Of a stretch of DNA of 64,000 nt, positions 23,905 to 33,573 are shown in pieces. The position numbers and the translations under genes are program-made. Where the stretch lies: assembly GCA_949130485.1 (NCBI GenBank), contig OX422187.1:372001-436000 (forward strand), given 5' to 3'. This DNA comes from Agelas oroides. Taxonomy: Eukaryota; Porifera; Demospongiae; Agelasida; Agelasidae. The notes beneath the pieces were generated by a model. That model ran no database searches. It saw only the letters and a list, made by a program, of their open reading frames with translations, and had not been told where the DNA came from. Numbering within the stretch: the first letter of the stretch is position 1; each line of letters begins with the position of its first letter.

Positions 23905-24655
23905 GGTGGCACGGTCGTCCCTCAGCGGAGGTTAACGAAAACATAAACTTGGGTTACAGTCAGGACCAGGGTTACTCCTAGTTTCAGGGTTAGGGTTTGG
24001 TTTAGGGCAATCTTGCTTTGCCTAATTTTAAAAAGGGTTTTAGTAGCTCATTAATATATTCATGAACCCCAAATTGCCACTCGATGGACGCATCTACACG
24101 CTCACTGTAGGTAGCGTCCCAACCACCAATGTATCTCAAATCAATCTATGCCAGCTTTTGTTCAAAGCTACTCTCAAAGTCAGGCTAGACTCATGTTTGT
24201 CACTACTCTTGGAATGGACAACTTTGACTGCACCAAAATGAATGCACATTTCGAAAAATTCACAGCTTGTCTACGGGAGGGGTTCATTCACGAGTGGAAG
24301 CAAGCATTACTAGCCCCACCTCTCCCCCTTATGTCGCTAAACAACTCACGGCTCTGTTCCACACACAGCCACCGTTCAGCTCCCTTGTCTGTCAGACTGT
24401 AGCACAAACGATAAATTGCGTATTCTAGTTAAAGCCCAGCCCAGCACTCGAAGCACCTGGCCACGGTCACCAACTAGACTAGGCATACGGCCGCGAGACC
24501 TGGGCCTACTCAACAAATACAGTCTTGGCCACTGTGGCCTTTCTGCTGCTTCTAGACACAAGCTTGCTTTCACAAGCAGGCATCACGCACTACTCACAGC
24601 TACTGACACTACAGCACTCTACTAAACTCCTTCTCTCTTTTTTTTTTTTTTTTTC
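23905..24655. mobile_element. T3: third copy, truncated in its poly-T tract
   Basis: The left tip follows TTAA at 23901-23904. A few substitutions distinguish it from T1/T2 (for example at about 24103 and 24283). It breaks off within the T-run near 24638-24655, where unrelated sequence starts. This could be a true rearrangement end or an assembly join. Confidence 0.85.
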
Positions 24656-24727
24656 TTGATGATATCTACTGGGAAACAATTGACAGAATTGTAGCCTTCA
24701 TTGTGTTCTCGGGGTCATATTCAGTAA

Positions 24728-25540
24728 GCATGCTGTAGAATCATCAGTAGAATGCGATCAGAATGGGAGTAGAATCATCAGTAGAATGCGAGTAGAATGG
24801 GAGTTGAATAATCAGTAGAATGTGAGCAGAATGGGAGTAGAATCATCAGTAGAATGCGAGTTGAATGGGAGTTGAATCATCAGTAGAATGCGAGCAGAAT
24901 GGGAGTAGAATCATCCCTTTCTACTGATTGTACATTTATTCTAATGGTGATTCGATCCCCATTCTACTGACAGTATTCCCAATCTATGTATCATTCTACT
25001 TTCATTCTACTGATCATTCTACTCAAAATCTACTGACAATCTACTTGCATGCTACTGATGATTCTACTTCCATTCTACCGAAGCAAACATACATCCATAT
25101 ATGGCCAGCGCCGGCCTCGTTCGTGTGCAAAAGCCCAAGAAAGGCGCACAATGTTCACACGCACGTGCGCAATGCAGTTCCACTAGTGTGGGGCTCACAA
25201 CTTAACATGCTTCCGAACCTGATCGAACCACTCAGGTCTGTCGATGAGTGTAACATAAGTTCGGGGTGGTTCAACCGCCAGTTCGCCAACAACAACATGG
25301 TTCCACTCCCATTCTGATCATTCTACTGAGCATTCTACTACCAATCTACTGGAGATTCTACTCCCATTCTTCTGATGATTGTACTCCCATTCTACTTGCA
25401 ATCTACTGATGATTTCTACTCCCATTCTAGCTCTCATCAGTAGAATAGGTGTACAATATGTGATTATACTCCCACTGTTCTGTATCTACACCCATTCTAC
25501 TGATTATCACTTTCCCATTCGATTCCACTCTATATAACAG
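24728..25540. repeat. 'attctact' satellite island 3
   Basis: Same degenerate 11-12 bp monomers, reverse orientation at about 24735-24915 and forward from about 24916, broken by a unique stretch at about 25085-25310. Small remnants also occur near 26820 and 27230-27300. Confidence 0.85.
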
Positions 25541-27213
25541 TTCTCAGTAGTAGAAAGAGGAAAAAGTGAGACAGTGAATGTAAATATATATAACTCAGTA
25601 GTAGAAGAGAAAGTGAGAAGACGTAAATAGATAGTAGATAGTAGAACGAGGAAATATAGAATGTAATAAAAATTTGATAAAAATACAGTTCCTTTTTCTT
25701 TTTTTTTCCACTTTTTTTTCATGCAATCATCTGCGAGCCACGCCAAAAACCCCCCTTTTTCAAGTTTGTAGTCATAATCGGGATGATCGATGCCATCATA
25801 TTTCAGATTCATTATCTGAAGTTTAAGCTCTGTATCCTTCAAAATTTTTCCGTGCACACATGGCGTTCTCTCAACGACTTTGCCCTCTCCAATTGATGAA
25901 TTGCCAATCAGGATTTGGACTGAAAAGGAATGAACGACAGTAAAATGTTCAGCCAAATGCATAGCAGAACACACAAATACTGTAAAAATACTCTACACAT
26001 ACCAAAATTGTACTACACTCGTGCGTTCTATACCTGTATCACCAGTAGAAATTTCTACTATATCGTCCTCTTCCTCATCATTCTCCTCTTCCTTATCTTC
26101 CTCTTCCTCATCATTCTCCTCTTCTTCCTCTTCTTCCTCTTCCTTCTCCTTCTCCTTTTTCCCTTTGACCTTCTTGTAGTAGTAGCTATACTCAATTGGA
26201 AGGGGTGGCACACCTGCTGAGCTCACCTCTCTGTATGGCATCCAAAGCCATCATGTGACCTGAAAGCCTTCATGCAATTAAAACACGTAGCGACACCAGA
26301 ATCTTTTTGAACATGCATTGCATAAGTAGCCGGCTGGAGCTGTGAGACGGGAGCGTTATATAATAATGTGTTATATAATTGGGACGAGCCTGAGCGAGCC
26401 CACACTAGCGTGACTGCATTGCGCATGTGTGTGTGTATCTATGCTTGCTTGGACTGACCACTTACTGTTAAATATTTATTATCTCTGGTGAGGACTTAGT
26501 GACAAATCCTGCGCCATTAGAAAATAGTGAATCAGCAGTTTGCTGCTTGCTCAGGCTCGCCCCTGCCCCCACAATGTTCTACTACATTTTCTAGTAATGA
26601 GTTGGTAACTCACTTTTGTTTCCTCAAAATTTTGCAAGAGCCTGAGTCTTAGCCTTTCCTTGGCCTTGGCCTTCTTCACCCGCTGCAAGAGCATTGAGAA
26701 TAGTTGTGCTCTAGTTATTGACGATTGCAACCGTAAGTGAGTGGAAGGACATAAATTTTCAAGATTACGGCTTACCTGTACGTCCTCCACCCTTGCATGC
26801 TGAAATAGAAAACAAAATTGTACTCTGATTCTACTACTCCCATCCATTTGCTAATTTGCCTACACATTGGAGTGCATACTCTCATTTCTACTCCCTTTCT
26901 GCATCAAAATTCATGATTATAGCTTGCCTTTGGGTCTTTCTCATTGCTCTCCTCGTTCTTGTCCTCGTCCTCCTTGTCCCTTGCCCGCTGCAAGAGCAAG
27001 AGCATTGAGAATAGTAAAATCATCAGTGAATTTTCAGTAACCAATAAGATTTCTGCAATGCTTGCCTTCCTCATGTTTTCCTTCACCTCCAGCAAGTTAT
27101 CAATCTTTCTTTCCATTAGTTTTAGCTGTGTGGTAACTTCATTGAGTCTTTCGAGAATCAGCTCTATCCTTTCCATCTGCAGCTGTGTGGGTGGCTTGAG
27201 ATAATCCCACATC
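25507..27213 (-). CDS. Unrecognised coiled-coil / zinc-finger / acidic protein, seven exons
   Basis: Exons 27213-27066, 26987-26928, 26799-26776 (24 bp), 26682-26614, 26339-26227, 26185-26034 and 25919 to about 25507 join in phase throughout. Likely start: ATG at 27212. Order of features: a leucine/glutamate coiled coil (MERIELILERLNEVTTQLKL), a charged linker, a basic segment (RVKKAKAKERLRLRLLQ), a C2H2-like finger start (CFNCMKAFRSHDGFGCH), a long poly-Glu/Asp stretch, and a C-terminal module (ILIGNSSIGEGKVVERTPCV, HGKILKDTELKLQIM, HPDYDYKLEKGGFLAWLADD). The last part resembles a small domain found beside plant transposases (DUF8039-like), a weak match. Exons 1 and 2 both end AAG|GCAAGC, so their introns are GC-AG. 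The 26186-26226 intron is about 41 bp. A broken copy of the last exon lies at 15125-15325. Possibly domesticated or mobile; function unknown. Confidence 0.6.
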
Positions 27214-27317
27214 CTGTAGCATCTTTGCTGATTTTACTGTCATTCTACTGCTGATTCTATGGCCATTCTACTACTGATTGTACTTCATTACTTCTACGAA
27301 ATTGTGACGTCTGTTAC

Positions 27318-27440
27318 CTTGTCGTCCTTTTCTTCTGCTTTCTCTTCCTGCTTTTGCTCTTCCACCTGTTTCTCCACTTCCACTTTCTTTTCCATCAGCT
27401 CCTTTTCCTCTTCCTCCATCTCCTGTTCCTGCTCTTCTTC
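27318..27440 (-). CDS. Possible extra 5' acidic coiled-coil exon
   Basis: 41 open codons rich in Glu/Lys (EEEQEQEMEEEEKELMEKK) between an AAG acceptor and a GACAAG|GTAACA donor. The composition suits the adjacent gene, but joining it to exon 27213-27066 is out of phase by one base. It may be a 5' untranslated or alternative exon, or chance. Confidence 0.3.
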
Positions 27441-27560
27441 CTTCAAATAATTTCGTTACAGAGGGAATATTTCACACGATTTCTTTGCTGCATTATACCA
27501 AGTGAATGCATGATGGAAGGAAGGAATCTTGCCTTGGCTAGCCATGTAAACTTGACCTAG

Positions 27561-28260
27561 GTTTCCTGGACCCCATTTCTGGCAGCATTCAGTGTTGCTC
27601 TCCGATGACCCAGAAGTGGTAGTGTCGTGCCTGATGCATAAATGGAAAAGGTTTCTGTTTCCAGAATCAGAGAAATTTTGACTAAATGCTGCAGTGATCA
27701 TCAAGGTGAAAGTAAAATCGTAGTGTTGTTTTACAAAATGCACTAGTAATCCTGATTTTGTTAATTAGTTGTTATTTACTAAAACTAGCTGTATTTATCT
27801 TAGAATTAATTAATACCAAGAAACAAATTTGGGTTAATTAGTTTTGTAAGGTTTTTGGGCATGTTTGCAGTGTACTTGTCTATCAGGCTATGTAGCCACT
27901 ACTTATTTGTATTCATCTATCAGTAACTATTATTGTCATATTCTTATCTGTTACATACGAAGTACTTGTTCTTGCTTCCACATTCTACTCTGCGATTTCA
28001 TTGGTCTATTCCGAAGTATTTTGCACTAATCCTATTGGTTAATATAGCATACATGACAGCATGCGCATATCTGCCGTTGCCCTAACAACACTTTAACTTA
28101 AACTACTACAGGGGAACCTCCCTTAACGGACATTCTCTATAGCAGACACCTCATTATACAGGACAAAATGTCGTGGTCCAGATTGAATTTGTATTTACAC
28201 CTAATACTTTACAGCTCTCCGAAATGCGGACACGTCGCTATTCAGTAAAGCAGACAGTGA
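27561..28260. repeat. Arm A of an inverted segmental duplication (partner 45570-47340) with a half pogo-like MITE
   Basis: The words GGTTTCCTGGACCCCATTTC (27561), GCAGCATTCAGTGTTGCTCT, CTAGCTGTATTTATCTTAGA and TCATTGGTCTATTCCGAAGT recur in reverse order and orientation at 47340 to 45570. From 28109 the sequence is a pogo-like element (CAGGGGAACCTCCCTTAACG) cut off near 28260. Confidence 0.85.
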
Positions 28261-28350
28261 TCACATGACTATTATCATTTTTGAGCCACCTACCAACCCT
28301 CTTTGAAAAGTCATCCAGTCTAAGTAACAATGGCCTAAGACAACCTTCTT

Positions 28351-28602
28351 CAAGTAATAGTTATATCCCTCCCTGGGAGGTGGTCGTTTCTTCAAATAAT
28401 AGTTATATCCCTCCCTGGGAGGTGGTCGTTTCTTCAAGTAATAGTTATATCCCTCCCTGGGAGGTGGTCGTTTCTTCAAGTAATAGTTATATCCCTCCCT
28501 GGGGGGTGGTCGTTTCTTCAAGTAATAGTTATATCCCTCCCTGGGGGGTGGTCGTTTCTTCAAGTAATAGTTATATCCCTCCCTGGGGAGTGGTCGTTTT
28601 AC
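28351..28602. repeat. 42-bp tandem repeat, six copies
   Basis: Unit CAAGTAATAGTTATATCCCT plus 22 bases ending GGTCGTTTCTT. The unit is the terminal segment of the foldback MITE that follows, amplified in tandem. The minus-strand frame it opens (KKRPPPREGYNYYL repeated) is a by-product of a 42-bp period. Confidence 0.95.
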
Positions 28603-28775
28603 ACATTGGTGTCGGGCGTTGACATTTGGTGTAGCCCGACACCAATGTGCAAGACCACACCCCAGGAGGGATATAACTATTATATAACCTGTTACCTAGG
28701 CAACATCACTGTACAAGAGATATGGGCAACATTCTTAGATGTTGCCTGGGTAACGGGTTATATCAGTTCTTGTTC
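28560..28775. mobile_element. Composite foldback element: two adjacent palindromes
   Basis: First palindrome about 28566-28682: AGTTATATCCCTCCCTGGGG opposite CCCCAGGAGGGATATAACT, with ACACATTGGTGTCGGGC opposite GCCCGACACCAATGTG. Second palindrome about 28684-28772: TATAACCTGTTACCTAGGCA opposite TGCCTGGGTAACGGGTTATA. The two modules travel together (14001 and 30225 copies). Confidence 0.85.
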
Positions 28776-28871
28776 CCAAGCTGCCTCTCCATTCATATTA
28801 AATGGTGGTTAGACATAACAATGGAAGTGATACAAAAGTATGCAGTTATGATTGCATGCTTGGGTACTAAC

Positions 28872-29109
28872 CACGAAACCATTCAAGTTCACCAGTGTCT
28901 GTAATCACTGGACTGGACTCAGCCACCCCACAGAATAGCAATTCAATAGACGGCTTAGTCTCAGAGCCAGACTGTGTGTGAGGGTCTGGTTCCGAGACTA
29001 TAGACGGCTCAGTGTGAATCTCTGGGTCTTTTCTGTTGCGCATCAGGTAAATGCAAGATAGTTCTGATTGCTTCTGATTCCTGGGACAACATTCCCTGAG
29101 AGTTTCCAT
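28872..29109 (-). CDS. Hypothetical first exon, 79 codons
   Basis: ATG at 29109 opens a frame (METLRECCPRNQKQ, ELSCIYLMRNRKDPEIHTEP, ELLFCGVAESSPVITDTG) ending at a possible donor CGTG|GTTAGT. No family recognised and no partner exons found. The composition is protein-like but chance is possible. Confidence 0.25.
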
Positions 29110-29639
29110 GTTGCTGGAATGCCTTACTGGCTAGAATGGACTATATAACACACTATCATGATTGTCTTTGGCAAATTATTTCTAGAGGAGACAACAGAGA
29201 TTGAACAGTGGCGAGACACTTTCCAGTCTTGTTCACAGTTCACTGAAAGTTATAGGTTGAGATTTTTGTTGCTACAAATCACCTGAGGAATAGTTCTCTT
29301 TTTAACTGAGTCTTTTTGACGGTCATTTTGCTCGATATGTTCAACACCCCCTTCTCAAAAGTCCAAGTATACAGAAAGTGCATGCGAGCCTTCACAATGA
29401 TGTTATTCCAAAATGATTATTACTTAATTTCAAGAACTATTATTACATCATCAACATGGATCGTGGTGAACTTAGCCTCTCCTGTACATTCAGCGGCTCT
29501 GCATGCAGTCATTATCTTACGCTAAATTGGATCAACGTAAATAAATTAAGACTCCGGCTTACGTAGAATTAGATTCATAATAAATTACTAAAATTGAATT
29601 TCTTACGTTAAATTGGATCATAGTAGAATTCAAATAATT
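29110..29639. other. No gene recognised
   Basis: Only short frames. TACGTAGAATTAGATTCATA-type and TTACGTTAAATTGGATCA-type words repeat loosely near 29510-29620. Confidence 0.45.
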
Positions 29640-29779
29640 ATGGTATGTGTGTTGTGTGTGGATATGTTGTGTTGTGTGTGTGTTGTGTGTGTTTGTGTGT
29701 GTGTGTGTGTATGTGTGTGTGTGCGTGTGTGTGTGTGTGTGTGGATATGTGCGTGTTGTGTGTGTGTTGTGTGTGTTTG

Positions 29780-29812
<33 letters not shown>

Positions 29813-29897
29813 GTGTGTGTGTGTGTGTGCATATGTGTGTGGATGTGTGTGTGTGGATGTGTGTGTGGATGTGGATGTGGATGTGGATGTGGATGTG
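29640..29897. repeat. (TG)n microsatellite with (GGATGT)n end
   Basis: Long TG/GT repeat with scattered A and C interruptions, two large internal duplications, and a GGATGT hexamer run at 29858-29895. Open frames in all registers are low-complexity artefacts. Confidence 0.97.
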
Positions 29898-30224
29898 TGA
29901 AATAGTGTATCAGTAGAGGGACATCAATGCTAACCACTTTCACATAGCCACATATCTCTCCATTTCTCCCATGTGCAGGTGGCTGAGTGATTTGTAAAAC
30001 CCCTCAGACAAGAGGCCAGTACAGGAAGAACTTGCGAGATCCAGCTGCTTCAATACCAAGAACAACTCTATGGCTGCAAAGAAAATCACTCCAAGGCACA
30101 GTGCTATCAAGGTATGAATATTTGTATGCATGGCTCTGCAAGATCCTCCCAACTACAAGACAGCTGACCTGCAATCATGACAAGTGCTTACCATAATTGC
30201 TTTGGCCCTTGTAGAGGTACATGG
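29898..30224. other. Spacer with one possible exon
   Basis: A stretch at about 30009-30112, between CCCCTCAG and AAG|GTATGA, is open in all three plus frames (one reads IQLLQYQEQLYGCKE). It could be a small exon of an unknown gene but nothing supports a particular frame. Confidence 0.3.
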
Positions 30225-30420
30225 CTTAAATATAACCCGTTACCTAGGCAACATATAAGAATGTTGCTCATATCTCTCTTCTACAGTGATGTTGCCTAGG
30301 TAACAGGTTATATAACAGTTATATCCCTCCCTGGGGTGTGGTCTTGCATATTTTACGCCCGACACAAATGTATAAAACGACCACCCCCCAGGGAGGGATA
30401 TAACTACTACTTATCCAATG
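30225..30420. mobile_element. Composite foldback element, second full copy
   Basis: Same two palindromic modules as 28560-28775 in the opposite order: the GTTACCTAGGCAACAT palindrome (about 30236-30316) then the GTTATATCCCTCCCTGGGG palindrome (about 30318-30408) with CCCGACACAAATGT inside. Confidence 0.85.
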
Positions 30421-30587
30421 CACGTGCATTGGATAATTAAGCCATGCACACACTACCAATGTTTACCATTTGTTCATATATGTTCTAATTTTGATCTACA
30501 GATCGCAAACCTTTTTGGATCTAGTGCTAGTGATACCTCCAGCTGTGCAAACGCATCATTTTAAGAACTGCTTGGGAGCAATAACTA

Positions 30588-30900
30588 TGGTGATGGACTT
30601 GGCGATGGCGATAGATACGGCAGTGATGGACTTGGCGATGGTGAATGTGGTGATGGACTTGGCGATGGTGATGGATATAGCGGTGATGGACTCGGCGATG
30701 ATGGACTTGGCGATGGTGATGGATATGGTGGTGATGGATATGGTGGTGATGGACTCGGCAGTGATGGACTTGGCGATGGTGATGGATATGGTGGTGATGG
30801 ACTCAGCGGTGATGGACTTGGCGATGGTGATGGATATGGTGGTGATGGACTCGGCGGTGATGGACTTGGGGCGATGGTGATGGATATGGTGGTGATGGAA
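30588..30900. repeat. Minisatellite based on GGTGATGGACTTGGCGAT
   Basis: Degenerate 9/18-bp repeats. One plus frame reads Gly/Asp-rich (GDGLGDGDGYGGDG) and another reads MVMDLAM repeats. No start, splice or homology evidence singles out a coding frame. Confidence 0.85.
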
Positions 30901-30980
30901 CAAAGCCAACACTATGGCAACACAATGATAGTGGGGAACAAAGCCAACACTATGGCAACATGAAAGGCACTGAAGTGCCA

Positions 30981-31340
30981 AACCCTCGGCGCAGCAGACG
31001 CTCTCATGCTTGCCATAAGCATTCTGTTTTGTTCCTGCCTATGCACAGTTTGCTCAAAGGTTTCAGACTCTCTCATGCTTGCTTTGTGCATTCTGTTTTG
31101 TTCCTGCCTATACAAAGTTCGCTCACGAGTTTCTGACGCTCTTTCACAGACCTTGTGCAACTTATCTTTAGCTTTCCTAGCTGATTTCCCACTATCTGAT
31201 TCTACTGATCTCATAGCTTTCTCTCGCAAATTACACTCTGCTTTTCGTTTGGATCGAAAGACATGATCACAGCGTTCACATGTCTTCCGTCTTACAGGTA
31301 CAGCAGCTTTACACTGCGGGCATACCTTTGTTGGAGGCAT
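30981..31340 (-). CDS. Zinc-ribbon + ASETxEQTxHRQEQNRMHKA repeat protein, Helitron-associated, C-terminally truncated
   Basis: Start chosen at MPPTKVCPQCK (31340). Residues 7-30 hold two CxxC pairs (CPQC, CERC) forming a zinc ribbon, followed by a basic helix (FRSKRKAECNLREKAMRSVE) and three degenerate copies of a roughly 22-residue motif (RASETRERTLYRQEQNRMHK). Repeats of this kind precede the Helitron replication/helicase region in many sponge and cnidarian proteins. Here the protein stops at the element's left border after RASAAPR, running into non-homologous sequence. No Rep or helicase domain is present, so this copy cannot move itself. Confidence 0.6.
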
Positions 31341-31702
31341 ACTTACTGCCAATGGCCAATAATCGAACTCGCAAAGAACGTCTCTCCCAAGAACATAATA
31401 GCCGCTAGCCACGTGGTCCAGATTCATACGCATGCGCGTTTTCCGCGGAGTAAAAAATGGCCGACTTATCATGTAGGCCTAGCCGTACCAACAGGAAACG
31501 CTCTAGCTTCGCAATGAAGCATTTTCAGAGAAAATCGCTTAAAATTTCGACCTTCATCCGCCGCTGAGAAGGTTAGTATCGTTTGTGACATGAATAATTA
31601 CGTATAAAGTGAGATGTTGAGTAACAGACAGACAGACAGATAGACACACAGACACACAGACCAAGTACCGTAACCCTCGCTGCGCATGCGCGCCGAGGGT
31701 TA
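30981..31702. mobile_element. Helentron-like non-autonomous element inserted in a 38-bp satellite
   Basis: Left tip AACCCTCGGCGC (30981) and right tip GCGCGCCGAGGGTT (about 31689-31702) are inverse. The right end also carries a hairpin (AACCCTCG...CGAGGGTT) preceded by a CAGACAGACAGA tract. The element splits an array of a 38-bp repeat (AATGATAGTGGGGAACAAAG...) found on both sides (30899-30960 and 31703-31825). A second copy with the same ends is at 53913-54788. Combined with the ORF inside, Helitron2/Helentron is the best class, but this is inference. Confidence 0.65.
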
Positions 31703-31825
31703 ACAATGATAGTGGGGAACAAAGCCAACACTATGGCAACACAATGATAGTGGGGAACAAAGCCAACACTATGGCAACACAATGATAGTGGGGAACAAAG
31801 CCAACACTATGGCAGCACAATGATG
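31703..31825. repeat. 38-bp tandem repeat, about three copies
   Basis: Unit AATGATAGTGGGGAACAAAG plus CCAACACTATGGCAACAC. The same units lie at 30899-30960 on the other side of the Helentron-like insertion. Confidence 0.9.
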
Positions 31826-32527
31826 GGACTATACTTCTTACTCTACCATACTCTACACAGCACTCACCAGATGAACTACATGTACAACAGTGTTGTAGTA
31901 ATGGTAGTTGTTAATTGTAATTATGCTGTAATGGATTACTTTTTGCATTTAATTGTAAGTAATCTTTGTTAACTCCACAACAGTAATCTTTGTTAACTCC
32001 ACAACAGTAATAATAGCCTGGTACCCGGCGTGCGCCGGGGACGAGGCTACAGTAATAAGTAATCGTTACCTGCTGTTAATTTTTGCTGTAAGCAATTCCA
32101 AATTAGAGGATTACCAGAAATTACGTGACAAAGGTTATGCATCGTGTGTCATGTTGTTCTGAGACCACTGAAGCAGCTGGTGGTCTGAAAACAAGGCTTC
32201 CTCGAAATTTAGAGACTCTATTATATGTGAAGGTGAATTCCACCTTGCTTTGACTGGATTATCTACTGTCTGTTAATTCCAATTGCACCATCTAGTAAGT
32301 AATAATTACAGTTGAAATTGTGTATAGTAATTTACCAAGCAGCTTGTTTTGTTTGCAATTACTTCTAAGTAAGTAATGATTGCAAACCATCTTCCTTGTA
32401 ATTAACTGTTGTAATTCATTGTTTTGAACGAGTTTTACCTTAAGGTTAATGATTACATTAGGCAAGTAATTGACAACAACACTGATGTACAATAGTCATA
32501 GTTTCAGTGTAGACGTATACCCTTATG
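31826..32527. other. AT-rich spacer with repeated 'agtaatNNttac' words
   Basis: No gene recognised. 32050-32500 is rich in GTAAGTAAT/ATTACTT words that could form local hairpins. A 23-bp direct duplication (AGTAATCTTTGTTAACTCC...) lies at 31959-32009. The 36-bp element at 32014 is annotated separately. Confidence 0.5.
32014..32049. mobile_element. 36-bp palindromic element with 9-bp target duplication
   Basis: TAGCCTGGTACCCGGCG opposite CGCCGGGGACGAGGCTA, essentially all stem, flanked by perfect direct repeats CAGTAATAA (32005-32013 and 32050-32058). Its tips match the TAGYCTCG...CGAGRCTA family found throughout the window. Confidence 0.85.
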
Positions 32528-33036
32528 CAGGGCCGTAGCCACCGGTCCGGTTAGTCCGGTTTCAACCGGACCACTTTTTCCCTCACCCATGGCTTGCTTG
32601 GCGTCGCCAAATAGGGCCAATGCTCGGCAAACGCCCATGGCACGCACACAGCGCTAGCGTGGTGACATGTTGCAACATAATACGAGATGGCTGCGAACAG
32701 TGCGAAAGACCGAGTCTTCCAACAATTTTCCGTTCTTCCAACCGAACGATCTGCAAAGGGTGTGGCTTGTGAGATTAGTGAACGATCGGAAAGCCGAAAC
32801 CATGCAGTGCTATATGGCGCAACGGGCAGAAAGGGTAGATGTTCATACATGTAAGACTCTGTCGTCTGGCCTCCGAGAAGCATCGTTTTGGCCCAAAAAT
32901 GGTGTCAGAAGCAACCTCATAGACTCTAAATTCCAAAAATTTTCTGGGGGGGCATGCCCCCAGACCCCCCTAGCTGTTGCGTGCTTACGCACGCACCACT
33001 AACTTGACCACTCCAAATTTGATGGCTACGGCCCTG
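32528..33036. mobile_element. hAT-like non-autonomous element, CAGGGCCGTAGCCA termini
   Basis: Left CAGGGCCGTAGCCA and right TGGCTACGGCCCTG are perfect inverses. Direct repeats TTATG flank it (32523-32527 and 33037-33041). Inside, GGGGGGGCATGCCCCC and CGTGCTTACGCACG are palindromes. CAGGGCCGT-type tips are common in animal hAT elements, though hAT normally makes 8-bp duplications, so superfamily is tentative. Confidence 0.75.
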
Positions 33037-33573
33037 TTATGTATACCAAGTACAAACCAATCAGAAAAATACACATATACATGAACAATCAAAGGACCAC
33101 AATCTCCCTTAAAAGAAAGGCCTAGATGTTATGCAAAGTCACCCACTGTGCACCCACTCAGTTATGTGCTGTGGCTTGGGTCAGCAAGGGTGCTAACTCT
33201 TGGGCTCTGGACTGTGGTTGAACTGATGAACCATTGGGTTTTGACCCATTTCCAGTTGCTTGTACAATAGCATGCTGTCAACCATATGTGATCAACCTAA
33301 TGTGAGCTGAATTTTTCAATCTGATTTGAGATAAAATTGATTCTGTTGTTCCAAATTGTAATATTCCCTTAAACAGGGTGAGGTGAATGCGCTATTCCAA
33401 TAGCAAGTATTGGCTACTTAAACATTCATAATGTGAACATACTTATATGACAACAGCGAAGGAAATAGATAATTATACAAAATAATTACATTTCAAGTTC
33501 AGCAATATGACAAGGTCGTACAGAAACATAAGTGTTAGACATTACATAATATCTGTGGTATACTTCATGTATT
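33037..33573. other. No gene recognised
   Basis: Includes a segment at about 33075-33145 shared with 16679-16745. The remainder is AT-rich with no coding signal; it may include the 3' end of the downstream minus-strand transposase gene. Confidence 0.4.

Larger units (their letters stand above)
17067..24655. repeat. Satellite of near-identical 685-bp units (S), seven copies, interrupted by three copies of a 1-kb insert (T)
   Basis: S units: 17067-17751, 18772-19456, 19457-20141, 21165-21849, 21850-22534, 22535-23219 and 23220-23904. Each ends in TTAA. The order is S-T, S-S-T, S-S-S-S-T(truncated), so runs of 1, 2 and 4. Units are almost identical; for example, one G-to-A change at about 22455. 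Each S holds about 110 bp of degenerate telomere-like TTAGGG repeats near its end and several TTAATATTCATGAGG-type words. A 98-codon frame (MHEGRDCLTSTQ...) is identical in all seven, but this follows from overall identity and is not evidence of coding. Confidence 0.97.

Noticed and set aside
28261..28563. KKRPPPREGYNYYL repeat protein
   Set aside because: By-product of the 42-bp tandem repeat of a MITE end.
28351..28602. CRISPR-like array
   Set aside because: Copies are directly adjacent with no spacers, in a eukaryotic context; no cas genes.
29613..29943. Cys/Val and His/Thr-rich ORFs
   Set aside because: Translations of a TG microsatellite.
30470..30880. MVMDLAM repeat ORF
   Set aside because: Minisatellite with a 9/18-bp period; no start, splice or homology support for any frame.
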